NCBI GenBank assembly: GCA_949317995.1 | Contig: OX439038.1 | Coordinates: forward strand, 4,792,001-4,856,000 | Direction: 5' to 3' | Source of the DNA: Acholoe squamosa | Taxonomy: Eukaryota > Annelida > Polychaeta > Phyllodocida > Polynoidae | DNA length: 64,000 nt | In this document: one piece after another, positions 56,203-64,000 of the stretch | Layout of the letters: each line of letters starts with the position of its first letter | Position numbering within the stretch: position 1 is the stretch's first letter | The notes under the pieces: generated by a model | Told to the model about the DNA's origin: nothing | Databases searched by the model: none | What the model saw: only the letters and a program-made list of their open reading frames with translations | Translations under genes and position numbers: made by a program

Positions 56203-57081
56203 TTCATTTAGTAACCCCTACCTATAAGGTACACCCTTGAACTTCAGGGGGTCGTACCTAGCCTAATACGCGAGGTACTATGGCGCCTACCTAACTACCT
56301 GTCTATGCATCACAGAAAAAATACCCCAGGGTGTGTGTCTGCCACTCTGTCTGTACAAAGGTGGACGTGCAGTAAGCAGACTAAGTCTAACAAAATCAAC
56401 AAGTCAATCCCCCTTCCTCCTGCTCCTCTTGTCACCATGAGACAACACTTTGATGATCTAAGTTAAACCCTCCTGCAGTGAACGGTGGGTGACAAACAGA
56501 TAGCCTACCGAGGAAGAAACTCTGTGACTATGTGAATCACAGCCTTTAAGTCTTTTATCTTTTCCCTCTGGGACTGACCACACTTAATGATCTAAGGGAT
56601 CCATGCCTACAGCAAACGGCAGGTGAAAATCAAAACAGACAGATACCCTACCGAGCGAAGGTCTCTGTGAAAATGGGATTAAATCTCTTTTAAGTCTTTG
56701 ATCAATTTAAAAGCCCATGAAAAAGGGTTAGATTATTTGTCAACATGCATACTTACCTTATTTCCAAAAGGAAATTTTAGTTATAACTCACCAACTAAAT
56801 GTGGCTCTAATTATGAAAATTTTTGTACTCCAGTTCCTGACGTGGAGAACACACATGTGTCATTGCTGAGTGACGATGAGAACATCCTGGCTACCGATGA
56901 TGTGGACATGACATCACCATTCACACCCGACCATGGAAACATCATGCCGCCACCTGGGGGATCAACAGTCAGCAAACAGAAGAAGCGCCGTATGGCAATA
57001 TGGGCCATCATCATCTGTGCCTCTATGGTGATAGCCGGGCTCGTTACTTATCTTATCATACGCGCTGTAAGGGGATGGTAA
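49642..57081 (+). CDS. Single-pass membrane protein, 307 aa, unknown family
   Basis: Exon 1 (49642-50317) starts at ATG in ACAAAATGGCG and ends phase 1 at TCTAAAG/GTAATT. Exon 2 (56834-57081) follows TTTTTGTACTCCAG and ends TAA. Joined length is 924 nt (308 codons), phases consistent. The protein opens with an acidic stretch (FRFVWDDDEEADD) and a long Pro/Ser/Thr-rich, probably disordered region (residues 35-225). After the junction come acidic DVENTHVSLLSDDENIL, a Pro/Gly patch (MPPPGG), a basic KQKKRRM and one hydrophobic helix (AIWAIIICASMVIAGLVTYL, about residues 280-302), then RAVRGW at the end. The layout predicts a cytosolic N-terminal domain anchored by its C-terminus. I do not recognise the family. 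Small extra exons inside the 6.5-kb intron cannot be excluded. That intron contains a dead Maverick-type element in opposite orientation, and the last codons are part of a 53-bp repeat. Confidence 0.7.
50911..51100. mobile_element. ~190-bp foldback with 44-bp arms
   Basis: AGCACAGGTACAATTCTGTT with ATCTAACTATCTACTGTATGTCCA (50911-50954) is inverted at 51056-51100. The right arm abuts the integrase relic, whose reading frame loses its family character about where the element ends. A MITE, or a duplicated end linked to the Maverick-like block; I cannot tell. Confidence 0.8.
51098..51804 (-). pseudogene. Maverick/Polinton-type integrase, broken
   Basis: Three pieces of one retrovirus-like integrase in order on the minus strand. 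(1) From ATG 51804, an N-terminal basic segment followed by VKAPSSFTSVTKLQKH, which matches the start of Polinton integrases. (2) At about 51600-51435, in another frame, TDKGKEFL followed by the KASLVER motif, giving the second Asp and the catalytic Glu spaced as in the D,D-x34-E signature. (3) From 51406, NRTHHKTLKMSPADVSAEN and GDRVRML, the C-terminal region. The segment with the first catalytic Asp is missing between (1) and (2), a TGA follows piece (2), and a frame change separates (2) from (3). The protein cannot be functional. Confidence 0.75.
51810..52133 (-). pseudogene. Maverick-associated hydrophilic frame, unknown
   Basis: Open minus frame rich in acidic runs (EEEDGDGDDD), serines and basic runs (SNQSKKKKGRN), ending by overlap with the start of the integrase relic. 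Variable hydrophilic frames next to the integrase occur in such elements, but I cannot name this one. An upstream segment to 52280 has stops in all frames. Confidence 0.4.
52281..52820 (-). pseudogene. Maverick-associated alanine-linker protein, frameshifted
   Basis: Begins at ATG 52820 (MTDPEEQHYKRLALVDPKS), breaks at a TGA near 52750, and resumes in another frame with an alanine run from GCT repeats (52678-52735), an acidic patch and AYYYRQAEKGLHPNAAL followed by a helical, Leu/Lys/Arg-rich region with LRKKMLKYKRLLNRL to 52281. The LVDP start with a helical C-terminal region is a pattern I associate with an uncharacterised Maverick protein; the assignment is inference. Confidence 0.45.
52859..53191 (-). 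pseudogene. Maverick small protein with LVQKGGFL motif, one internal stop
   Basis: Starts at ATG 53191, whose A is the last base of the ATPase stop codon (TAATG). The first 61 codons (TTHRLRRHYGTLKHLAKC...) are open, then an in-frame TGA at 53008-53006. The same frame continues to NVLVQKGGFLIPALIGLAL and a hydrophobic end at TAG (52859). The basic segment followed by 'LVQxGGFLxxLL' is characteristic of a small Maverick/Polinton protein, thought to be virion-associated. A single nonsense change is the only visible break. Confidence 0.65.
53193..53830 (-). pseudogene. Maverick/Polinton packaging ATPase (FtsK/HerA-type), broken
   Basis: From ATG at 53830 the frame has a stop after ten codons. 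It then shows DPRLQGPFSCIISGPSGCEKS, a Walker A-like loop in which the last glycine position is Glu, and LLILDDL as Walker B near 53530. A frame break with apparent loss of several dozen residues lies at 53406-53440. The C-terminal part (KNPHDMGQIGALSRQVFP, then LLLDFKQTTPDDLRIRS) matches the family's end. In intact elements the enzyme drives genome packaging into capsids. Here the stop, the altered P-loop and the deletion rule out function. Lies directly upstream of the GGFL frame. Confidence 0.75.
54100..54529 (-). pseudogene. Possible further Maverick-derived frame
   Basis: Minus frame from 54529 with ISAMKRFDKDIGFLGVTAAP and AYYNEAELKKKGTYYF. After a one-base frame change it could continue into a hydrophobic ITFQFVFVATVLLPLIPFW. 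It lies in line with the ATPase and might be a capsid-gene end, but I could not establish that. The 53831-54100 gap holds trinucleotide-like TAGTAGTAG and T-rich sequence. Confidence 0.3.
54712..54791 (-). repeat. tRNA-Leu-like sequence, probable SINE head
   Basis: On the minus strand GGCCTCTGTGGCGCACTGCA carries a box A, TTGGACTAAGGACC has an AAG (Leu) anticodon-like loop, and GGTTCGACCCC is a good box B, with a short variable arm between. Acceptor ends do not pair convincingly, so a relic or SINE is more likely than an active tRNA gene. Confidence 0.55.
54914..54990 (+). repeat. tRNA-like sequence, probable SINE head
   Basis: GGTAGCCTAGCGGTTAGCGC has a box A and D-arm shape, and GGATCGAGCCCCGG is a box B variant. 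It is followed at once by the 80-bp tandem array, as if it were the head of the repeated unit's parent element. Confidence 0.55.
54992..55315 (+). repeat. 80-bp tandem array, about 4 units
   Basis: GCATCTTTTTTCGCCGTGTG, CACTGTCGCTGTCTGCTGCC, GGGAGAGGAGGTGTATTATA and CACAAACATAACAGCGAGAC form one unit; copies start at 54992, 55072 and 55152 with a degraded fourth. The short frames in both directions are repeat shadows. Confidence 0.9.
55413..55531. mobile_element. ~119-bp foldback MITE
   Basis: Arms CAATGGATAACTCATGAC with TGTGTGTGTTAG and, in inverse, CTAACACACACTCGTCATGAGTTATCCATTG. About 40 bases of loop. Non-coding. Confidence 0.85.
55590..55850. repeat. CTN trinucleotide-rich tract
   Basis: Dense CTA, CTT, CTG and TAC triplets. 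The 69-codon plus frame here (Leu and Tyr runs) is a low-complexity by-product. Confidence 0.9.
56101..56282. mobile_element. 182-bp MITE with CATAGTACCTCGCGTATAAG ends
   Basis: Left end CATAGTACCTCGCGTATAAG and right end TACGCGAGGTACTATG are inverted repeats. The interior has 'gcccccaacttgaggg'/'cccttgaacttcaggggg' and a TTTA/ATTT tract (56169-56206). It represents the CGTATAAGG family seen as fragments near 829, 11750, 13060, 19200 and 33460. Confidence 0.8.
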
Positions 57082-57390
57082 CCATGGTAATTTGTTGTTA
57101 GTTTCTGTATGTCAGAGCTGTAAGGGCATGGTAACCATGGTAATTTGTTGTTAGTTTCTGTATGTCAGAGCTGTAAGGGCATGGTAACCATGGTGATTTG
57201 TTGTTAGTTACTGTATGTCAGAGCTGTAAGGGCATGGTAACCATGGTGATATGCTGTTAGTTACTGTATATGAGAGTTGTAAGGGGATGGTAACCATTAT
57301 GATATGTTGTTAGTTGCTGTATGTCAGTGCTGTAAGAGGGTGGTAACCATGGTGATATGTTGTTAGATACATTTTCATGAGAGCTGTACA
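57064..57390 (+). repeat. 53-bp tandem repeat that includes the stop codon of the upstream gene
   Basis: The unit starts GCTGTAAGGGGATGGTAACC and continues 'atggtaatttgttgttagtttctgtatgtcaga'. The first copy covers the last codons (AVRGW) and TAA of the gene ending at 57081; four to five further copies follow from 57117, 57170 and on, diverging with distance. The coding end is thus unit one of the array. Confidence 0.9.
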
Positions 57391-60145
57391 AATATGCTAT
57401 GGTTGAAACAAGTTGTACTACTTACAGCAAACATTTGTCTATCATAGTTGTATCACAGGACTGTCACCAAGGTTTGAAAAGAGAAAGAAGCTGTGATATT
57501 TAGAGATCTTGAATTTGATTTGGGCGTACTGATCTTTGTAAAAAAAAAACATTGTATCCATTGTTGGTGAGCAAAATTGAAGTTAAAAAAAATGGGGCTG
57601 GTCCATTCAGATAAATAGAAAATAAAACCAAACACCACACTGGCATATGTTTTGCAGAGGAGGACACCAGTGCACGTGTAACAATTTCCCACCACTGTGA
57701 ATACATTTTTAGCAAGAGGCATGTCTGTTGGACAATATACTGCCATAGAAAATAGGTAAAACTGAGCTATGGCTAGATTGGATAACAGCCTCAAATACCT
57801 GCTCGAGATCCTCATTTTAAATTGGTGAGAGGTGTACTGTTTGTGCAACAAGCCATTGAAATACTGCCTCAAAAGGCCAGACATGACACCCCCCCAGCAC
57901 CAGCTATATGGATATCTCATGATGGCTTATAGAGTAATGTGTCATGACTCTACATGGCTGTTGAAACTTTAGAACGAGCTAATACACTACTGTAAATTCT
58001 CTCGTATAAGCCACGGCTACTACCAAAATCCAAATCTAATTCAGGCTTATAGGAGGGTATTTGGTACTAAAGAACAGTACTAAAAGTGCAATTTTCAAGA
58101 AACAAAAGTGCCTTATAGCTTTCTCCAAATTCTGGGTTGCGGCTTATATAAGGGTGCGGCATACATGAGAGAATTTATGGTAGTGCACAACAGCCATGAA
58201 TCCGGCCATCGGTCAGCATGATGCACCAATGATGAATTTGTGGGATCCACTGCCGTGAATTTCCTGCAAATTGTTTTCATGCATGCTAAGTAAAAAAAAA
58301 ATGGGGCTGGTCCCTTCAGATAAATAGAAAATAAAACCAAACACCACACTGGCATATGTTTTGCAGAGGAGGACACCAGAGTACATGTAATGATTTCCCA
58401 CCACCTTGAATACAGTTTTAGCAAGAGGCATGTCTGTTTGACAATATACTGCCATAGAAAATAGGCAAAACTGAGCTATCCTCATTTTAAATTGACGACA
58501 GGTGTACTGTTTGTGCAAAAGCCATTGAAATACTGCCTCAAAAGGCCAGACATGACACACCCCCAACACTTGTATTACACATATATGACAGCTATAGTGG
58601 TCCTATGTGATAAGTAATTGATGTTGTAAAACCTAGCATGCTGAAACAGGCACACATGCAGAGTTCTCATGTCATTCATCTTTTTTTTTAAAGAGAAATT
58701 TCAATAAATGAGCAAAAAGTAGTCAAGTTTGGTACTAAATGAAAGCTTATGGTCCAGGGAATGCAGGTGGCTATCAGTCATATACATTGTCACACTTTTC
58801 TAATGTCAATGATAACTTTCCTTTTGAGAAGCAGTTTTTCTTACACACAGCTGTTTGTGATGTGACGGTGATGCATTCATGCCCTAATGAAATGCTACGG
58901 CAAAAAAATATATATATTTAAAATTCGCCCTCGTCACTTTTTCATGACTTGGTGATGAGAAACAAGATATTTTTGTGGAGTGGCCTAATAATGTCAATAC
59001 ATAGACGAAGGTTCATGAGAACCAATCTCAACTGACGGTTATCTAACTCAGCTTTGCCTCATGGTGATAAAAATAAATGAACTTTTGCATTTATTTCCTG
59101 TCGTTTTAGTGAAAATTGGTCGGAAATCCATTTATTTAGCATTGATAGTTCATTTTATTTTACTTATAAGATCATCTACCATGCTCGAACTGGCCATGTG
59201 ATAGATGAAAGGGTTATCGCACAGGGGAGCTCCTTGGTTAGTCCTATGGTGCTGTCGTATATACCAGGAATTAGAATAACACACAAACCTGTTGTGTAAT
59301 CTGAAAAGTGTACATATTTCCTGTACTGAGTGAATTAATAATCCAGATGTAAAACATCTGATTATATAAATGTAACTTGTAAATAACATATCACATTAGC
59401 TGTACATTGTATGGAGAGTTTCCGATTAACAAAAGCACTTTTCATATTTTTTTATTCACATTTTTCTACATATCATGCTTAGGTTGAAACCGAACCGAAG
59501 TGCTGAGGTGCCATGATCTTACATTCCAATGTAAATATCAAATATGCTTGCGGAAGTTAAACTACGGGGAGCGGGCAGGGGGTGGAAATTGTTATTATGT
59601 TAATTGTGTTAAACAGAGCTTTTCTTTTGCATTAAAGGGGCATATATTTTGCATATCCGGTTGGATGATATTCCTCCTATGAGAAATGTACTGCATCAAA
59701 GATATTCCAGAAATCATATTTTTACAAAAATAGATAAAATGGAAGAACATAAAAACTGTTTTCAGAGACCCTTTGGCATTTACTCATGTTGCATGGCAAT
59801 AAAACTTGGAATAGAGTCAAATAACACTGTGATAGAAAAGAAATGAGAGCTTCTTTCAGTCATTTCTTTTTTTTTTTCTTTTTTTTTTAGAAAAATAGTT
59901 TCTTTCTTGGACCTTTCTGGGCTAGGAGGTCATGACCCCCAAATGGTGCAACATCTGAACCATTTTGTAAGGATAGGTCACTCATGCTGTGCACATAATG
60001 GCCACAAACATCTCACATCTGCACATGAAATACTGAAGTCATTGTATCTCTTATCCTTCTTTTTTGTTCATCCAAGCTTACACATAAATAACACCCATTG
60101 CACACATACAACATGTTCTACATGCAAAAAAAAAGAATGAACTGA
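57391..60145. repeat. Segmental repeats in the region after gene 5
   Basis: The block 'aatggggctggtcc.ttcagataaatag...ttttgcagaggaggacaccag' occurs at about 57590-57930, 58300-58575 and 60535-60635. The block 'atctcatgatggcttatagagtaatg...' with a MITE ending in GTAAATTCTCTCGTATAAGCC occurs at 57913-58200 and 60150-60440. The MITE itself (CTACTGTAAATTCTCTCG to 'gagagaatttatggtag') is at about 57987-58183 and 60225-60421. Minus frames here come from the repeats. Stretches 58600-60140 show no gene that I can support. Confidence 0.75.
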
Positions 60146-60640
60146 TGGACATCTCATGATGGCTTATAGAGTAATGTGTCATGACTCTACATGGCTGTTG
60201 AAACTTTAGAACGAGCTAATACACTACCGTAAATTCTCTCGTATAAACCATGGCTACTACCAAAATCCAAATCTAATTCAGGCTTATAGGAGGGTATTTG
60301 GTACTATAGAACAGTACTAAAAGTACAATTTTCAAGAAACAAAAGTGCCTTATAGCTTTCTCCAAATTCTGGGTTGCGGCTTATATAAGGGTGCGGCATA
60401 TATGAGAGAATTTATGGTAGTGCACAACAGCCATGAATCCGGCCATCGGTCAGCATGATGCAACAATGATGAATTGGTGGGATCCACTGCCGCGAATTTC
60501 CTGCAAATTGGTCTCATGCATGCTAAGTAAAAAAAAATGGGGCTGGTCCCTTCAGATAAATAGAAAATAAAACCAAACACCACACTGGCATATGTTTAGC
60601 AGAGGAGGACACCAGTGTACGTGTAACCATTTCCCACATG

Positions 60641-61625
60641 AGTGCACCGTGAACGTTGCAACAGGAGTGCACCGCGCCCGTTGCACCGGGAGTGCACCGC
60701 GCCCGTTGCACCGGGAGTGCACCGCGCCCGTTGCACCGGGAGTGCACCGCGCCCGTTGCACCGGGAGTGCACCGCTCCCGTTGCACAGGGAGTGCACCGC
60801 GCCCGTTGCACCGGGAGTGCACCGCGCCCGTTGCACCGGGAGTGCACCGCGCCCGTTGCACCGGGAGTGCACCGCGCCCGTTGCACCGGGAGTGCACCGC
60901 TCCCGTTGCACAGGGAGTGCACCGCGACCGTTGCACCCGGAGTGCATCGCGCCCGTTTCACCGGGAGTGCATCCCGCCCGTTTCACCGGGAGTGCATCCC
61001 GCCCGTTGCACCCGGAGTGCACCGCGCCCGTTGCACCGGGAGTGCACCGCGACCGTTGCACCGGGAGTGCATCGCGCCCGTTGCACAGGGAGTGCACCGC
61101 GACCGTTGCACCCGGAGTGCATCGCGCCCGTTTCACCGGGAGTGCATCCCGCCCGTTGCACCGGGAGTGCACCGTGACCGTTGCACCGGGAGTGCATCCT
61201 GCCCGTTGCACCGGGAGTGCATCGCGCCCGTTGCACCAGGAGTGCATCACGTCCGTTGCACCGGGAGTGCACTGTGACTGTTGCACCGGGAGTGCATTGC
61301 GCCTGTTTCACCGGGAGTGAGTGCATCCCGCCCGTTGCACCGGGAGTGCATCCCGCCCGTTGCACCGGGAGTGCACCGTGACCGTTGCACCGGGAGTGCA
61401 TCGCGCCCGTTGCACCGGGAGTGCATCATGCCCGTTGCACCGGGAGTGCACTGTGACCGTTGCACCAGGAGTGCATTGCGCCTGTTTCACCGGGAGTGAA
61501 TGCATCACGCCCGTTGCACCGGGAGTGCACCGCGCCCGTTGCACCGGGAGTGCACCACACCCGTTGCACCAGGAGTGCACCGTGCCCGGTGCACCAGGAG
61601 TGCATCCCGCCCGTTGCACCCGATG
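60641..61625. repeat. 25-bp GC-rich tandem array, ~39 units
   Basis: The unit is GTGCACCGCGCCCGTTGCAC followed by CGGGA. Every unit contains TGCAC-CGGGA-GTGCA, a 5-bp perfect hairpin. Left units are uniform; right units vary (ATCGCGCCC, TTTCACC). Two spots carry a 4-bp insertion (GAGTGAGTGCATC and GAGTGAATGCATC, near 61320 and 61500). Open frames in several phases are repeat artefacts. The array lies in one copy of the segmental repeat, splitting it at 'tttcccac', and its right edge runs straight into GATGCACCAATGAAGT of a cloverleaf element. Confidence 0.95.
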
Positions 61626-61800
61626 CACCAATGAAGTCTTCATTGGAACATCATGCCTACTCTCTTGGAGTGCTTTCAACATTTTAGGGTTGGCATAATT
61701 CTTGAAAGTAAAGCCCTCACAAGTAACCTACCAGAACTGCATTCATGCATCATGACGATCAATGAGGATGATACATTAATTAATGCATCAATGGAAGTGT
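61622..61800. repeat. Cloverleaf foldback element, partial, joined to the array
   Basis: Begins at GATGCACCAATGAAGTCTTC with its inverse GAAGACTTCATTGG shape collapsed, then 'ttggcataattcttgaaag', CTGCATTCATGCATCATGAC and 'attaatgcatcaatgg'. The left part seems replaced by the 25-bp array. Confidence 0.65.
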
Positions 61801-62169
61801 TCGGTTCAGAGCCAATTAGCTTCTTAAATTGTTATATTCAATAGAAACTTGGTGATTGGAATATGGCGTAAGGTAATATAATCGATAATAATTAAACTAA
61901 GTGTAGATATCTGACGCATTTGGTTTTAGTGATATTGCAGGTCTCCACATGTTATAATTGCTTTGGCTTTATAAATGTCATCTGTACATACTTTTGGACA
62001 GCTAAGATGGACATGGATGGGGGAATGTGGCAATGGAGGCGTCGCTTTAACCATGTAACCCAGCTGTAGGATAAGTTTGTAGCAGCATCATAAAGAGAAT
62101 TATTAAATATGATATGTGCGGGGTCCATGCATTATCTTTTGTGATCACTGGGTGCATAAATCCGTTGGT

Positions 62170-62775
62170 GTAATCGTCATGAGGACACGTCTACGACTTT
62201 TTTCGGGTTTTTTTGCACCATGAAAGACACTGTGGATGGACTAATAAAATTTACCAGGTAGAGACCTTACATGTACCTATTTAGCCCACAAAAAAATTTA
62301 AACCTGCCTGTTAAACTGTATGTCCCAGAGGCTATTACATGGTTTTGGGGTAGTTTATGCAAGGACACGTCTATGACCATACATCTACTCATAGCTGCTA
62401 GGTATCTTATATTTAACTATCCTTATTATGTGGGCCTTATACCTTCATATGACAGCAAAAAGCCCTGTAAGTTTGGTTAATAGATTCCACATAGAACCAG
62501 AGATATCATAAGAAAAGTATTGACGAGGACATGTCTACGCCCGTAGACATGTCTACAGTTATATTGCAAGATGCTTGGTACTTGACTGTTCTTGTTATGT
62601 GTGAATTATACCTTGATATGAAAGGAACATTGAATGTTAATGAGATTATTCTGTCTTAATGCAACTCTGAGCTATGACACTGAATACAAATGCAAGGACA
62701 CATCTAAGACCAGGGACACGTCTACAACCATACATGAAGTCATACAGCAAGTTGCTTTGTATTTTAGTAAAACCA
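62170..62775. repeat. ~165-bp degenerate tandem repeats
   Basis: Each unit opens with 'ggacacgtcta(c/t)gacc' and contains 'tacttg/atcttatatttaact.(t/g)tc.ttatta/gtgtg' and 'ttatacctt.atatga'. About four diverged units. 61800-62170 before it is AT-rich with nothing recognised. Confidence 0.65.
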
Positions 62776-62781
62776 TTATAT

Positions 62782-63088
62782 TGTAGCGCCCGTTCGTATT
62801 ATGAATGATCGAAGAACACAACCCGTCAAGTACAATTAACTCGCTTGGTTTATTGCCCTGGCACTCCTTGGCCACACCATCTAAATGCCATCTGCTGGTA
62901 GAAATGTCGTCTGCAACCTCCTCCGGGAGCTAGCTGCTTGACTGTTCACCTCGGGCTGTCGGCTGGATCTGACCTCCGGTGGAACTAGTCGCGCCTTATA
63001 TACAAGTCTCCACCGAGACGCTGCCTCTCGTGCAGCATTTCGGCGGACCACTCCCGAGCGTTGAGACTTTTCCCGAATGACTGCTACA
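62782..63088 (-). mobile_element. LTR of a retroelement, probably the 3' LTR
   Basis: 307 bp bounded by TGTAG and CTACA, the usual TG...CA with a 5-bp inverted repeat. On the minus strand it has TATATAAGG (about 62997), then AATAAACC (about 62848), in the order expected of promoter and polyadenylation signal. Immediately upstream on that strand is GTTGGGAGGAG, a polypurine tract, which marks a 3' LTR with its internal part to the right. The flanks are not a simple 5-bp duplication, so it is not a solo LTR. No 5' partner is in the window. Confidence 0.65.
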
Positions 63089-64000
63089 CTCCTCCCAACT
63101 AATTTAAAACTCTGGGGGGTGTAAAAACTAATACCCTGGATGGAAAACTACGTCCCTATGTTAACTACAGCATCACTGAGAGAGAATAATAATAAAATGT
63201 CGTTATATTACATACACATGATTGTTATTATTTACAAATGATCAATCGCAATATGGGCCCTTTCGCCAGTAATTCTGGGCCCCTAAGGCTTAAGGCCGTC
63301 TGCTTCTTCCCCGGGTCCACTTCCACCGCCCCGGTTGTGCTGCAGCGACACCTCTCCGGACTGCCTCCATCGACCTCCCTCTGGACTGCGCTCCACCGAC
63401 CTCCCTCCGGACTGCGCTCCACCGAACTGGAAGACAGGACACCCAGGTAAGTTTTCATTTGGCAACAGGTTCGATTTGGTAAACGTTTCGACCAAAAAGA
63501 CCCCCCCCCTTTTTCTTCCTTCTCTCCAGCCGTGTACTCGGCCCTGGGTTCCCCCTTGTCCTTCTCCCTCCTCTCAGCTCCCGCCGAACTCCTCCCTTCT
63601 CCGACCGTGTACTTCGGTCTTACTGCCTCCCCGACAACCGCTCCGGCCCTTCCCCACCGAACATCTCCCGTTTCTCCGGCCGTGTACTCAGTCCAGGCTG
63701 CTCCCCGACCACCCTGTCGTCTATCTTCCTCAGCCCTCCCCGACCGCTCCCGTTCCCCGAACGGCTCCCCGACCTCTGCTATCAACAAGGAGTGACCAGC
63801 TTACCTAGTTTATTCAGCCGCATCGTCGTCTTCCTCCTCACCGTCCTCCTCCGGTTCCCCCTCTCCTGCAGCCTCCTCCGCCTCCGGCTGCTGCTGCTCC
63901 CAGGGCCGGCCGCAGGTTTTACAGGTATCCCGTTGGCTTAAGTCCACAAATCTGTTCCGGGTTATAACCACAGTCTCGAACTCACCTCCTACTAGAGAGG
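63089..64000 (-). mobile_element. Probable internal 3' part of the LTR element, or an unrelated GC-rich locus
   Basis: GC-rich, with diverged ~26-bp repeats (ACCTCCCTC(T/C)GGACTGCGCTCC, 63375-63425) and ~75-bp repeats starting 'ccgtgta(c)tc'. The minus frame 63228-63788 is Gly/Arg/Glu-rich with several '(A/T)EYTAGE' motifs and matches no domain that I know. On the plus strand a good donor (ACCCAG/GTAAGT, 63447) and acceptor (TTCTCTCCAG, 63529) would splice a Pro/Ser-rich frame. I cannot decide between retroelement, host gene or neither. Sequence continues beyond the window. Confidence 0.35.

Noticed and set aside
60552..61698. Many overlapping frames with 'GVHRARCTGSAPRPLH'-type repeats
   Set aside because: They occur on both strands and in several phases of the 25-bp array.

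Overview
The window is genomic DNA from an animal, most likely a marine invertebrate. It has no bacterial operons. Protein-coding signal is confined to short exons with clean GT-AG junctions, separated by kilobase introns, and more than half of the sequence is dispersed or tandem repeat. The species cannot be fixed from sequence alone. Most listed open frames are shadows of repeats: the longest ones (7.6-8.6, 14.1-16.0 and 60.6-61.7 kb) are minisatellites that happen to be open in several frames.

Host genes, left to right: (1) a weak minus-strand exon candidate at 9.6-9.9 kb; (2) the end of a PX-domain gene of the p47phox/Tks kind, plus strand, 17.9-18.8 kb; (3) a two-exon gene for a 184-residue single-pass (C-terminal anchor) protein, minus strand, 24.7-25.6 kb; (4) a complete nine-exon gene for a 394-residue pantothenate-kinase-fold protein, plus strand, 29.9-41.9 kb, with degenerate active-site motifs; (5) a two-exon gene for a 307-residue single-pass protein, plus strand, 49.6-57.1 kb. 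For genes 2 to 5 the exon phases agree across every junction I propose.

The 6.5-kb intron of gene 5 holds a broken Maverick/Polinton (adintovirus-like) element on the minus strand: integrase pieces, a packaging ATPase and small accessory frames, all with frameshifts, stops or deletions.

The rest is dominated by mobile DNA without coding capacity. The main family is a ~265-bp foldback element, present in more than 20 copies, whose outer stem and three inner hairpins would fold as a cloverleaf; its TTAA-CCCT ends suggest a piggyBac-type origin. Others are a TAA-flanked Harbinger-type MITE, CAGTGGCGG hAT-type MITEs with an 8-bp target duplication, CACTG-ended elements, G-run-ended elements, tRNA-like SINE heads and, at the right edge, an LTR. 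Tandem arrays have units of 19, 25, 38, 40, 45 (two unrelated), 53 and 80 bp. Two of them grew out of, or abut, the cloverleaf element, and three duplications involve gene parts: a splice donor of the PX gene, the stop codon of gene 5, and half of exon 8 of the kinase-fold gene.
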